This document shows positions 30,573 to 40,400 of a DNA stretch of 64,000 nucleotides, one piece after another; the first letter of the stretch is position 1; every line of letters starts with the position of its first letter. Origin of the DNA: Lithodes maja. Its lineage: Eukaryota; Arthropoda; Malacostraca; Decapoda; Lithodidae. Location of the stretch: NCBI GenBank assembly GCA_037953745.1, contig JBAKBP010003239.1:62001-126000 (forward strand). Reading direction: 5' to 3'. Below the pieces are notes generated by a model. The model searched no databases. It was not told the DNA's origin and saw nothing but the letters and a program-made list of their open reading frames with translations. Made by a program: the position numbers and the translations under genes.

Positions 30573-32576
30573 TAAAATGTAAAACTTGCAAACTAAACAA
30601 ACCAAAATTGGGACAAGGACAATATAAAGTCAAATAAAATTATCAAAATCGCTATGTGGAAACAACGCTTACTAAAATGAAAACTATTAAATAAAAGAAC
30701 ACAATCCACCACATAGGGTGTACATTACTACATGAGCAAGTTAATCTGTTTCCCAAGCAAACTAATCGCACATATAACAACGCACTATCGTCACGTTAAA
30801 GGAAGTAGTCAAGTTTGGGAAGTCCGGGACGTTCTGGCAAATTTTACTAAACTCTGCATGAATAAAGAAACTAAATGTTAAATGTCAAAATATTATTTAA
30901 AATCAAATTTGCAACATGACAAGACATTAACAATAGTACAAAATACAAATATTGATAAGATATCTATACTATTACAAAATAATATATAAAATACAGTACA
31001 GCACTCACTAACGATAGTGCTATCGGGTAGGTACCTGTAAGCATAGCATGCCTCAAGTGACCCCTATCAATAACTACCCTACAAATAACCTACATTTATA
31101 GCACAAATAAACTAAGGAAATCGCAAAAGTAAGCAATTGATACTATCGACAATGAATACATATAATATAAAGACAAATAATTGCAAAATATGAAGTAACA
31201 ACAGATTTAAACAAAGAGTACTCTTTTAACAAGAACAATAAATTTAAAAAATCATCAATATTAATATTAATAATAGAAAAAGAAAAAGATAAACAATAAA
31301 TACAGACAAAAAACAATAAATACAGACAAAAAGTAAGCAGAGGTTATACAAGAAACTTCAAGTTAAAAAGGCTTGATTAAAATTATTGATGTCAAATTTT
31401 AGAATACAGTCACAATAATTGACCCTAAAAAGATTAAATTTATGGAACAATTTACTTGCCTCAAAACCTCTGTCCACTAAGAGTCTGTATAGTAACCTAG
31501 CTCTAGCCCAAAAGTCATCTACTTTAGTGCAGATTTTACAAAATCTTATTAATTGGGAATAAAAACAATTATAAGTTATTTTACTATCGATATTACTACT
31601 AGGGAAAGGAAAGTTTATTACGTTAAAATTAAAATCATCAACTTTGTGATATACTTTAAGTATGCACTGTTCATTAACAATCTCTATATTTATATCAAGA
31701 AAATTTTCAACTTTATAATTTACGTTACATTGTGTGAGGGGAATAGAATTAGGGTAAATAAGTTTAGCAACTTGATTAAAATTTAACAAATTGCAAACAA
31801 GAATATCATCAATATATCTACTATTATTACTTAACAGTTTAGCAAGTGCTAATTTTTCTGGGATTTTATTTTTCTTGCTACTGTCAACTAAGTCTTTTAT
31901 ATATTTAAATTCTAAAGCAAGCAAGAATAAGTCTGCAATTAAAGGGCTAGCATTTCCACCCATAGGAATTCCTAATATTTGTTTGAAAATGTACGGGCCG
32001 AATCTAACATAAGTATTGAAAAGGAGGAATTTAAGGGCATCTTTAAGTTTAGTTCTATCAAAATATACAGAACTAGTGGGAGTAGAGCTAAGTGATGCAT
32101 TATTAAAATATGTATAAACATTTATGAAATAATTACCATTCCTAACGAACCTGTCAAAGTGCAAATCTATAATAAAGCAAAGCTCTGAATATACTAAATC
32201 TAAAGGCAAATTGGTATACAAAGTTGAAAAGTCGAAGCTATGTACCGAGGTAACTTTCGGCATGGTATTTATTTTATCAATAACTTCTAACGAATTGTCA
32301 ACACTCCAATAATAGTTAATGCCAGTTCTTCTCATGATGGTATTACAATATCTTTTATGAGTACTTTTAATGTATTTTAAGCAATTTACGACTTGTTCTG
32401 ATAGAGTTTTAGTGGTAGCAAATTTTGCTCCGGCAATAAAGCGATATTTATAAGGTCTTTTATGAAATTTAGGTAACATGTATAATTTTGCAATGCACTT
32501 GTTCTTATCAGAAAGTTTAATATCAAATGTTATATTTTTCTTGGTATGTTCATCGATTAAGTTATCAATATTCATA
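30573..32576 (-). mobile_element. Penelope-like element, 5'-truncated
   Basis: About 2.0 kb of A/T-rich sequence inserted in the CR1-like ORF2. It carries one RT frame (31358-32575) followed by ~780 bp of non-coding 3' sequence. The RT begins exactly at the left junction, so the copy is 5'-truncated. Target duplication was not resolved, and a few bases of the target may be missing. No GIY-YIG endonuclease or hammerhead core was found. Confidence 0.75.
31358..32575 (-). CDS. Penelope-like reverse transcriptase (partial N-terminus)
   Basis: A 405-codon intact frame with the RT signatures of Penelope-like elements. LYMLPKFHKRPYKYRFIAGA is near the start. Motif A is SFDFSTLYTNLPL (~125), motif B is GIPMGGNASPLIADLFLLAL (~210), motif C is RYIDDIL (~255) and FLDINIEI follows. 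The RYIDD box and absence of a C-terminal GIY-YIG domain fit the subgroup in which the endonuclease, if any, precedes the RT. Here that region would be lost by truncation. Base composition is markedly A/T-richer than the host LINE. The apparent ATG at 32575 is at the junction and probably not the true start. Confidence 0.88.
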   Translation of the reverse strand: MNIDNLIDEHTKKNITFDIKLSDKNKCIAKLYMLPKFHKRPYKYRFIAGAKFATTKTLSEQVVNCLKYIKSTHKRYCNTIMRRTGINYYWSVDNSLEVIDKINTMPKVTSVHSFDFSTLYTNLPLDLVYSELCFIIDLHFDRFVRNGNYFINVYTYFNNASLSSTPTSSVYFDRTKLKDALKFLLFNTYVRFGPYIFKQILGIPMGGNASPLIADLFLLALEFKYIKDLVDSSKKNKIPEKLALAKLLSNNSRYIDDILVCNLLNFNQVAKLIYPNSIPLTQCNVNYKVENFLDINIEIVNEQCILKVYHKVDDFNFNVINFPFPSSNIDSKITYNCFYSQLIRFCKICTKVDDFWARARLLYRLLVDRGFEASKLFHKFNLFRVNYCDCILKFDINNFNQAFLT

Positions 32577-33834
32577 AATCGTTTTCTTTTTCGGCCTTGC
32601 TAATTATATTATCTCCCATCCTGTACTCCCAATTTGGTCTATTCACACTTCTTCCCATATTTAACATATGGCATTTACTTATATTAAATTTCATTTTCCA
32701 CTTGGTGCTCCATTCGTATATTTTATCTAAATCCCCTTGCAGCTCCTCACAACTACTTTTATTTGTTATTTGTCTCATAATTTTTACGTCATCTGCAAAC
32801 ATTGACATGTAAGAGTTTATGCCTATCGGCAGGTCATTCACGTACATAAGGAACATGAGAGGTGCCAACACAGATCCCTGCGGCACACCACTCTCAACTT
32901 TCCGCCACGATGAGTAAGTTCCTCTAATGTTGGTCCTCATTTCCCTATCTGTTAAATAGCTCTCCATCCATTTCAGCAAACTCCCCCTGACACATCCTAG
33001 CGTCTCAAGCTTAGATAACAATCTCTTATGTGGTACCTTATCGAATGCTTTGGAAAGGTCTAAGTAGAGTCAGTCCACCCATCCGCCTTTTTCTTGGAGT
33101 ACATCTATCACCCTACTGTAATAACATAGCAAACTGGTAACACAAGATGTCCCTTCTCTGAATCCAAATTGCTTTGGGGTTATTATCTTCTTTCTCTCCA
33201 ACATTTTCATCCCTCTCTTCCTAATTAGCTTTTCACAAATCTTGCATACAATACTAGTAAGTGAAACTGGTCTATAGTTTAGAGGGTCCTCAGGGTTTCC
33301 ATTCTTGTATATCGGAATGATATTAGCTCTTTTCCATTCAACAGGAACCTGTCCTTTATCTAAGGAAGCTTGAATTATGACCCTCACTGGCTCTACTAAT
33401 TGTTCTGCACACTCCTTTAAAACCCAGGCAGACACTTCATCTGGTCCCATAGCTTTCCTTACTTCAAGTCCTCTCATCGCAGATAACAGCTCATCTCTAG
33501 TTATTTCAATCTTACTAAGACCACTCTCCAGTACTCCCGCCTGTGGTTCGTCAAAACCTTCCTCTCTAGTAAAAACTGACCCCAATTTGTTATTCATTAC
33601 CTCACACATGTCCGATACATTTTCATACGTCCTAGCATCAACTCTTAATTTAGTAATTTGTTTCTTTACCTTCAACTTACTGTTTATATATTTATAAAAT
33701 AATCTAGGGTCACTTTCACATTTATTTACTATGTTCTTCTCATAGTTAGTTTTAACTTGCCTAATTATGTTAACATATCTATTCCTCTCCTGTTTATATT
33801 TATTCCGATTACTCTCAGTGTTCCTTCTTCTTAA
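32577..33834 (-). pseudogene. CR1-like LINE ORF2, RT fingers and palm
   Basis: Minus-strand frame 33834-33070 encodes YKQERNRYVNIIRQVKTNYE, AMGPDEVSAWVLKECAEQLV, NIIPIYKNGNPEDPLNYRPV and KQFGFREGTSC. After a frame break near 33068 come motif A LDLSKAFDKVPHKRL, motif B SGVPQGSVLAPLMFLMYVND and motif C FADDVKIM. The left edge at 33834 is the TTAA where the piggyBac sits. Removing the insert joins AWARL to RRRNTESNR in frame. Confidence 0.92.
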
Positions 33835-33847
33835 CCCCTCCAACCCG

Positions 33848-33910
33848 GATGACCTCATATACGCCCATAACATACTCGGCCCGCGCAACCCGGATGGCCT
33901 CATGTACGCC
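33848..33910 (+). promoter_or_regulatory. Doublet motif at the piggyBac 1 left end
   Basis: GATGACCTCATATACGCC (33848-33865) and GATGGCCTCATGTACGCC (33893-33910) are 45 bp apart, each preceded by AACCCG. The position and spacing match the unrelated doublets of the other piggyBac-type elements. It lies ~120-180 bp upstream of the transposase ATG, so it could act in transposition or in transcription. Confidence 0.6.
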
Positions 33911-34027
33911 CCTTGCTTTCGTGCTTGATTTTCGAAAGCCGCGCGCACATTTTGTGATGATTGGGCGGTAGGTGGCGCAACCCGGCGTCAACGACGCCAC
34001 AACAACAGTATCTACCCCGACGCCATC

Positions 34028-36943
34028 ATGGACAGTACACCAAATAGTGATTCCGCCGTGTCCGACATCGTGCTTCCTACGACGCCCTTGATAGTGCGTC
34101 GTGCCTTACCCCGACGCCATCGCCTAAATGTGTTATCTCCCGGAGGTATTGAGACGACTTTGAGACTTTATGAGAAAGCTGATGCCAAGCATAAGATTGA
34201 TGAAGAAGTGAGTGGCCACTCGAGTAATTATAAGTCGAGTGATTATGGCCATGAGAGTGATAAAGAACAATTCCTGGGATTTGCGAAAGAATTTGAGAGT
34301 GATGAGAGTGATGAAGGTGATGTACGTGATGTACCAGTTGTTGAGGAAGCTGGTTTACCTCAAGAAAGTGAACTTGCGAGAGTGAGTGAGTGGGAGAGTT
34401 CAAGGTCACAAACAAAATTTCGCATAAGTGACACGACTCCAAGCCCTTCCCCAGGTAAATCGCCTTTCAAGCTCCATTTCTACAAGTTAAAAATACTTGA
34501 AAAGGCGGCCGCGGCAGCTAGGGAACAAGCTAAAATACTTGGTGAGGATGAGGCTGTGAGTGAGGGTCAGCGTGGTGACCCTTCTCGACCGCCATTGTCT
34601 CCCTTATCTACCCACGCCACCCAAGATGACCCGGATGCCCCGCATTCTTCCCCACCACCCCCACCATTGCCAAGGGTTGAGGACCCCCCACTTTCGGCCT
34701 ATTTGCCTCCTAGGTCCCCCGACAGGAGACATACTGCTGCCGAAAAGGGGAAAGGTAGAAAATATACCAAGAAAATGAAGAAAAGTAAGAGAGTTTTGTT
34801 TGAGGCTCCCGCGGCAGCGTCCACCCCTGCCGGCCCCAGCCATACGTCCCCGCAACTTTCCCCACGGTCCTCCCCACCTCTCCCGCCTTCAACATGTCTT
34901 CCTGCAGAAGTATTTGAGGTCGCATCACCAATACCTGGGCCTAGTGAAACGGAATCATTGCTTTCTGTGACTCGTCGCAGGCCAAGGAGCCCGGGACCTC
35001 TGGAGGACACAGCCTCACCTGTCACTCCTTCCCCACCTCGCCCACCCGCACGCCGCCCACGCATCACTGGTTCCCCGCCAGATTATGTGGGGGCCACTGA
35101 TGATGAAGGGCACCGCTCTGAAGACTCTGGCCATGATTACATAGGTCCACCGTCAGGGCAAGATGACCACTCTGACGATGACGATGACTATATGGACATC
35201 GACGACCCTCGACCCACCCGCTTGGCCCGGCTTCGTGCTGCCCGTCTTTCTGCCCGCCGCCCTGGCCGCCGCCCTGACCGACGCCCTCGCCGCCGCCCTA
35301 GGGCGCGCGCCTCCCGAGTTGGCCGTGGGCGTACTGGGCTACCAGTTAGAGCTCCTCGTCAGCGTAGACAAGACCCATTCTACGTTTTTCAATGGCAGGA
35401 CGTAGTTGATGGGGATGGATACAACCCTGATGTGCCAGCTTTTGATGAGGCACTGGAGGGTTCAGGCATTACCCCCAATTTTCCTGCAGGCCCCAATGCT
35501 CCACCACACGAACTATTTGAGGCATTCTTTGATGAGGAGGTGGTAGGCTATGTTGTCAAAGAGACAAACAAGCAGCACCAATTCCAGGTACACTTTTTGG
35601 GCAAGGTGACCAAGGGCCATATGAGGAAGTGGACCCCAGTGACTCCTCAAGAATTCATGGTGTTCCTGGCACTCACCATGCTAATGCCTCATGTCAGGAA
35701 GCATAGGTTGCCTGACTATTGGATCACCAATGATCTGATTTCAACCCCTGCCTTCGGGAAATATATGGCTCGCGACCGGTACCTTGATATCCTCGCAGCG
35801 CTCCATCTTGTCACCAACACCGACGTCCACCGCCCAGACAAGCTGTGGAAGATTAGGACGTTGTATGAAATGATGCGAGACCGCTTCACCTCCTACTTCA
35901 AGCCCTTCCGCAAGGTCGTCATTGACGAGTCTCTTGTGCTGTTCCGGGGAAAACTCAGCTTCCGGCAGTACATCCCCTCCAAAAGACATCGCTTTGGCAT
36001 AAAATTCTTTGTGCTGTGCGACTGCACAACTGGCTATGTCCTGGACTTCCTGGTGTACAGCGGGAAGGAAGGGGACGTGCTTGTGGACCCCCTCATTGGA
36101 TTTGGCGGAGCAGTGGTGCAAGCCATGATGGACCGCTACTTCCATAAGAATCACGTCCTCTACACGGACAACTATTACACGTCCCCCACTCTCTCACAGT
36201 ACCTGCATGAGCGCAAGACAGGGACTGTAGGCACAGTACGAGGGAAAAGGAAGGGCATGCCAACTTTCCCTGCAAAGACCAAAAAAGGTGATGTCTTCAG
36301 GAAGAAGTCGGGGCCCATTCTGGCTATCCACTGGCACGACCAGCGGAAGGTCAACCTCCTGACCACCATCCACAAGGGGGAAATGGTGGAGACTGGCAAG
36401 GTGGATCGCCGCACCCAGGCCAGGGTGACCAAGCCCGATACTGTCCTGGACTACAATGTCAACATGAGGCTGGTGGACAAGTCCGACATGCAGATAGGCT
36501 TCATTGACTGCCTGCGTACCTCGTGCAGATGGTACAAAAAGTTCTTTCTGCATATGGTGGACATGTCAATTCTGAATGCCTATAATATATACAGGCTTCG
36601 GAATGAGAACCCACCCCTGAAGTTCAATAGCCTGCGGAGGTTCCAAAAGCAGGTGTTGACGGGGCTCCTGGAGAAGTATGCTACGCCACAGAGGGCAGTG
36701 GCACATCCTGGGCCCGCCGTTATCGACCGCTTGCAGTCTGCTCCATACCTGCTTAGGCACCAGCTTGGTTACTTTCCTCAGAATGCAGCAGGAAGAACAA
36801 ATCAGAAGCGGTGCCATGTCTGCTACCACAGCAGGGTGAGGCCGCACCCAGGTAAAAAGTCAACCACGGAGTGTGTGGAGTGCAAGGTGGCACTCTGTGC
36901 TGTAGGGTGCTTCGCTGCTTACCACACCAAGCAGGAGTTCTAA
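34028..36943 (+). CDS. piggyBac transposase, 971 aa, intact
   Basis: Cut-and-paste transposase acting at TTAA. The N-terminus has RRALPRRHRLNVLSPGGIET, a Ser/Asp/Glu-rich region (~70-130) and a proline-rich linker (~190-330). An Arg-rich patch around residues 395-440 (RRPGRRPDRRPRRRPRARA) is followed by the DDE_Tnp_1_7-type core. Catalytic Asp candidates are D633 (VVIDESLVLFRGK), D714 (VLYTDNYYTSPTL) and D817 (MRLVDKSDMQ). Their spacings of 81 and 103 residues are close to those of the cabbage looper piggyBac. The core ends CRWYKKFFLHMVDMS. A C-terminal cross-brace-like finger has CHVCYHS, CVECKVALC, GCF and AYH. The protein is longer than the ~600-aa classical enzyme because of the N-terminal extension. 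The ATG is conserved (MDSTPNSDSA) in element 2. An AATAAA lies just after the stop. Confidence 0.96.
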   Translation: MDSTPNSDSAVSDIVLPTTPLIVRRALPRRHRLNVLSPGGIETTLRLYEKADAKHKIDEEVSGHSSNYKSSDYGHESDKEQFLGFAKEFESDESDEGDVRDVPVVEEAGLPQESELARVSEWESSRSQTKFRISDTTPSPSPGKSPFKLHFYKLKILEKAAAAAREQAKILGEDEAVSEGQRGDPSRPPLSPLSTHATQDDPDAPHSSPPPPPLPRVEDPPLSAYLPPRSPDRRHTAAEKGKGRKYTKKMKKSKRVLFEAPAAASTPAGPSHTSPQLSPRSSPPLPPSTCLPAEVFEVASPIPGPSETESLLSVTRRRPRSPGPLEDTASPVTPSPPRPPARRPRITGSPPDYVGATDDEGHRSEDSGHDYIGPPSGQDDHSDDDDDYMDIDDPRPTRLARLRAARLSARRPGRRPDRRPRRRPRARASRVGRGRTGLPVRAPRQRRQDPFYVFQWQDVVDGDGYNPDVPAFDEALEGSGITPNFPAGPNAPPHELFEAFFDEEVVGYVVKETNKQHQFQVHFLGKVTKGHMRKWTPVTPQEFMVFLALTMLMPHVRKHRLPDYWITNDLISTPAFGKYMARDRYLDILAALHLVTNTDVHRPDKLWKIRTLYEMMRDRFTSYFKPFRKVVIDESLVLFRGKLSFRQYIPSKRHRFGIKFFVLCDCTTGYVLDFLVYSGKEGDVLVDPLIGFGGAVVQAMMDRYFHKNHVLYTDNYYTSPTLSQYLHERKTGTVGTVRGKRKGMPTFPAKTKKGDVFRKKSGPILAIHWHDQRKVNLLTTIHKGEMVETGKVDRRTQARVTKPDTVLDYNVNMRLVDKSDMQIGFIDCLRTSCRWYKKFFLHMVDMSILNAYNIYRLRNENPPLKFNSLRRFQKQVLTGLLEKYATPQRAVAHPGPAVIDRLQSAPYLLRHQLGYFPQNAAGRTNQKRCHVCYHSRVRPHPGKKSTTECVECKVALCAVGCFAAYHTKQEF

Positions 36944-37214
36944 TAATCATACTGAAATTGCCAAATAAAATGACAATATGTACACTATAATTATATATAG
37001 GCAAAAAGTGGAAGAAAACCAATGTATTATAATAAAAAAGTCAAGTATTATGAGAAAATTGATACAAATACAATTCCACCATAATAATATGTGAAAGTGA
37101 CACATATGTATATACCAAGTGACATTCATATGATTAGAACCTATAGAAATATATAAATCAGTGAAAAAAGACACAATAAATTGTATATAAAACGTTTACA
37201 AATCATATAACTAA

Positions 37215-37735
37215 GTGAAAGTGACACAAGACCTAAGATTTGATGGCCAAAGTATAATAAACACCTGTGATAATGAATAATCAGTGCCTAATACAACAAT
37301 AACCTACCTCAATTACTAATAAAATGTACGGTATCGAGTGAAAATGAGCATTATCAGTGACAGTGACACTCTCTAAAGCATATTTGTCAAAGTGAAAGTG
37401 ACACAAGACCTAAGATTTGATGGCCAAAGTATAATAAACACCTGTGATAACGAATAATAAGTGCCTAATACAACAATAACCTACCTCAATTACTAATAAA
37501 ATGTACGGTATCGAGTGAAAATGAGCATTATCAGTGACAGTGACACTCTCTAAAGCATATTTGTCAAAGTGAAAGTGACACAAGACCTAAGATTTGATGG
37601 CCAAAGTATAATAAACACCTGTGATAACGAATAATAAGTGCCTAATACAACAATAACCTACCTCAATTACTAATAAAATGTACGGTATCGAGTGAAAATT
37701 ACCAATATCAGTGAAATTGATACCCTAATAAACAT
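37215..37735. repeat. Subterminal ~179-bp repeats of piggyBac 1, 3 units
   Basis: Three nearly identical units beginning AAGTGACACAAGACCTAAGA at about 37218, 37397 and 37575. Each contains GATGGCCAAAGTATAATAAA and TGTACGGTATCGAGTGAAAA. They lie between the stop codon and the right terminal repeat. Confidence 0.93.
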
Positions 37736-38134
37736 ATTTTATATAATTGGCCTCAAAATAACTAGAAAATATCAAAACAAACATCACATTCTCAATATCA
37801 AACACTAAAATCGTCTAAGGGAGATAAATACTTTGGCGCGGCGAGCGGCTAGGTGCGTCGTAGCCAGGGCGGGCCGACGCTTTCGGACGCGTGAGGAAAT
37901 TCCCGCATAAAAAAGCACTCGTCTTCCCGCGCTCACCATTATGCAACCAGAGGGGCTAGAGACCTCTACTAAACGCCATTCGACAGAGGAAGGTTTGTGG
38001 AACATTATTTTTTTTTATTCACAACATTACATGCAATATTCATTCTTTTACAGAGTAGTTAACATAGGTAAAAAATCCTCAAAACCCCCGGTACAGGAGT
38101 ACAGTCATAAGCTATAGCCCCCGGGGCTGGAGGG

Positions 38135-39434
38135 TTAATCTAGCCCAAGCTGCATCACGCCTACCTAAAGCTCTTTTGCATTTCAAATTAAACCAATCTT
38201 TCTGCTTAGTAAAATTTCCAGTTTTATATCTTGGGACAAACATATTGGTTCCTACTCTATAAATTTCGAGGAATCTACTATATTTACCTTGTACGTCCCG
38301 TTCCTTCAAAATAAGATCCCAATCTACTCCCTCTAAATATCTTTTCAAGGATACATAATCAGCTTTACTATAATTTAATCTGTCATTTATGTAGCTATTG
38401 TCTAATCTATTGGCATTACTCGAGGTCAACTTCCATTTTAGTAATAGGTGATCACTTTTACCTACAGGACATAGATAGTTTATATCACTAATTTCGTGAG
38501 GATCTTTTGTAAAAATCAGATCGAGTTTAGAAGGTTCGTTATTACCCCTCATTCTTGTATTTTCCTTCACATGTTGTGCAAGTACATTTTCCGTAACCAA
38601 CTCCACTAGCCGACTTCCCCAAGATCTCTGATTTGGCCCTGCATCTCCCGATTCCCAATCAACCTCACTACAGTTGAAATCTCCTACCAAGATCAATCGA
38701 TTCTTCCTTAAAAGCAATCTTCTCAATGACTGAATCATATCCTCTACCATCTCCTCAAACTCCAACTCCCTCCATGCTCTGGTCTTTGGTGGCATGTAAG
38801 CTACTGCTATGTCTAGCTTTTTTCCTTCTATATCATTGAGTTCAACTGCCATTATTTCTGCCTTGTCATTATTTAACTCCACGTGCTTTGCTGTCATAGG
38901 GTTCTTAACTAATACTGCCACTCCACCTCCCCTTTTACCCTTTCTATCATTTCTCCATATATTATATCCTTCACTAAACACTATGTTGCTGTCAAAGTCC
39001 TGGTTCAGCTTTGTCTCTGTCAAACAGACTATCTGTGGTTGATCTTTTCTTAATATATTATCTAACTCTACCTTTTTACTGTTTATTCCATCTATATTAG
39101 TGTAGTAGCACAGTATATTTGAATCCACCTCCTTGTTTCTCTTCCCTCTCTGCCTCCTACCAGGTTCACCTCCTCCTCCATCCATTCCCTGACCCAGTTC
39201 CACCTCCCCCACTAATTCTATTCTCCTCCCCCCTCTCTCTCCCTCTGTTCCACCCTCTCCACCACATCCTGGCTCTCTCTCCGGTCCCCTGCTCCCTGCA
39301 TTATCTCTTGCTCCGTCTTCTTGCTTTGACTTCGTACTTGTCTCTCTGTCTCTTTCCCTATCACTCCTCTTACTTTCGGTTCTTGGTGGCTCCTGATGTA
39401 CCACTTCCTTACTTGCCCTTCCCTTATTCTCCAA
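38135..39434 (-). CDS. CR1-like LINE ORF2, endonuclease part
   Basis: A frame of ~430 codons. A low-complexity charged leader (about 110 residues, Arg/Glu/Gly-rich) overlaps the end of ORF1. An APE-type endonuclease follows: LCYYTNIDGINSKKVELDNI, CLTETKLNQ with the catalytic Glu, GGGVAVLV, LILVGDFNCSEVDW, KLDLIFT and GKSDHLLLKW. It then enters the linker to the RT and is cut at the TTAA by piggyBac 1. The frame begins with TTG after a run of T, not ATG; see the slippery site at 39434-39440. The downstream RT has a frame break, so the LINE is inactive, but this domain is intact. Confidence 0.9.
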
Positions 39435-40330
39435 AAAAAATTCTTCTTTTGCTCTTCAGACAACTTTCCATTCTCTTCATCAGCCTTAGCTTGGAGTTCC
39501 CTTAACTGTTCTCGTTCTTCTACACTTAGGTCCTTTTTTACCCTTATATGATTCAGCTCTGACGAATTTAATTTCCAGCTCACATTGGCTACTGCTTCTG
39601 CTGTTGATCTAAACTTTAGTTCCACTCTTAGTGGTCTCATCTCGCCCTTCTTATATATTCCTAACCTTCTCACCTCCTCCAGTTCTTTTACCCATCCATA
39701 ACCCTCGTCTAAGTAATCCAGTATCCCCTTGACTTTCACAACATCCCTTTTCTTTCTTACCTTCATATCTGCCAGGTGCTCTTCCACATCTCCAAAGATT
39801 ACTACACACTTACCTCTATCTATTGTCTCTCTCACTACCTTCTCTTTCTTCTTTAAAACTTGCACTACATTTTTTTCAAACTCTTTCTTTTCCTTTTCTC
39901 TCTCTTCCTTCTGCTCCTTCACAATTTCTTCAAGGGCTACCATCGTGGCACTTTCTACCCTTGTCCACTCATTTTTTACCTCACTAATTCCTTTTACTTC
40001 CTCACTCAGGTGGCCCTCATATTCCTTAAGCTGAGCCTTGAGTGCCACATTTTCCGACGCTAACTCGTCTACTCTGGCCATCACTGCCGCTAGGCTGTCA
40101 CTTACTGGCCTAGGCCTATCCACCCCGCTAGTAATGCCACACATATCGGACAAAACTTCTACTTTAGCCCCTAACTCCTTCCTCCAATTTTCCATCACTC
40201 CCCTCCATCTCACAAGACCCATTAATTGTTTTTTCATACTTGCCAACTGATCATCCTTGTCCTCGGTGATAAAGCCTTCAAATTCATATTCCTCCTCATC
40301 CCCAGCTAGGCTTTCACGCATTCCCGCCAT
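39218..40330 (-). CDS. CR1-like LINE ORF1 protein, 370 aa
   Basis: Start chosen at ATG 40330 (MAGMRESLAGDEEEYEFEGF), which aligns with the ORF1 start of the L2-like LINE at 12071. Residues ~12-180 form the same module as that protein: KKQLMGLVRWRGVMENWRKE, VDELASENVALKAQLKEYEG, EEREKEKKEFEKNVVQVLKK. After KVVRET the two diverge. Here follows an RRM-like segment (CVVIFGDVEEHLADMKV, RPLRVELKFRSTAEAVANVS) and a C-terminal helix-rich end (REQLRELQAKADEENG, FFWRIREGQVRKWYI). There are no CCHC knuckles. It presumably binds LINE RNA. The tail overlaps ORF2 by ~216 nt in another frame. Confidence 0.9.
   Translation of the reverse strand: MAGMRESLAGDEEEYEFEGFITEDKDDQLASMKKQLMGLVRWRGVMENWRKELGAKVEVLSDMCGITSGVDRPRPVSDSLAAVMARVDELASENVALKAQLKEYEGHLSEEVKGISEVKNEWTRVESATMVALEEIVKEQKEEREKEKKEFEKNVVQVLKKKEKVVRETIDRGKCVVIFGDVEEHLADMKVRKKRDVVKVKGILDYLDEGYGWVKELEEVRRLGIYKKGEMRPLRVELKFRSTAEAVANVSWKLNSSELNHIRVKKDLSVEEREQLRELQAKADEENGKLSEEQKKNFFWRIREGQVRKWYIRSHQEPKVRGVIGKETERQVRSQSKKTEQEIMQGAGDRRESQDVVERVEQREREGGGE
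39434..39440 (-). promoter_or_regulatory. Putative -1 slippery heptamer (T TTT TTT)
   Basis: On the minus strand ORF1 reads aaT TTT TTT TGG. A -1 shift on the homopolymer continues as TTG GAG AAT AAG, the ORF2 frame. That frame has a stop only ~25 nt upstream and no early ATG. Support is weaker than for 13432-13438, because ORF1 continues 72 codons beyond and a T run can also gain or lose bases. Confidence 0.4.
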
Positions 40331-40400
40331 CGCGAGGTGGTCGTCTGCCAGCCTAAAAACAACAATCGCCCCACTATCCCATCTCACTCCAGGAACTGTT

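Larger units (their letters stand above)
33835..38134 (+). mobile_element. Autonomous piggyBac element 1, 4.30 kb, intact
   Basis: TTAA flanks at 33831-33834 and 38135-38138. Ends CCCCTCCAACCCGG and (reverse complement) CCCTCCAGCCCCGG. It contains a full transposase (34028-36943), a 3' non-coding part with three ~179-bp repeats, and a doublet motif near the left end. It is inserted in the CR1-like ORF2. Excision at TTAA would restore the exact reading frame. Confidence 0.97.
29936..40400 (-). mobile_element. CR1-like LINE, nearly full length, with two large insertions
   Basis: Minus-strand order: ORF1 (40330-39218), ORF2 endonuclease (39434-38135), piggyBac insert, ORF2 RT fingers (33834-33070), palm (33068-32577), Penelope-like insert, C-terminus (30572-29990) and 3' tail. 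The tail ends with two copies of ATTAGGTAAATAC, a short-repeat ending typical of CR1 elements. Without inserts it is about 4.2 kb. Another 5'-truncated copy of its 3' end lies at 41358-41480. The exact 5' end is uncertain (40390-40730). Confidence 0.88.

Noticed and set aside
30573..31357. Hammerhead ribozyme or GIY-YIG domain expected for a Penelope-like element
   Set aside because: I looked for the CTGATGA/GAAA core and for GIY-YIG-like codons on the minus strand and found neither.
35741..36847. Long antisense frames over the piggyBac cores (also 43715-44459, 59704-60508)
   Set aside because: G/C-rich coding sequence leaves the opposite strand open; the same shadows occur in all copies while the sense frames carry the DDD core.
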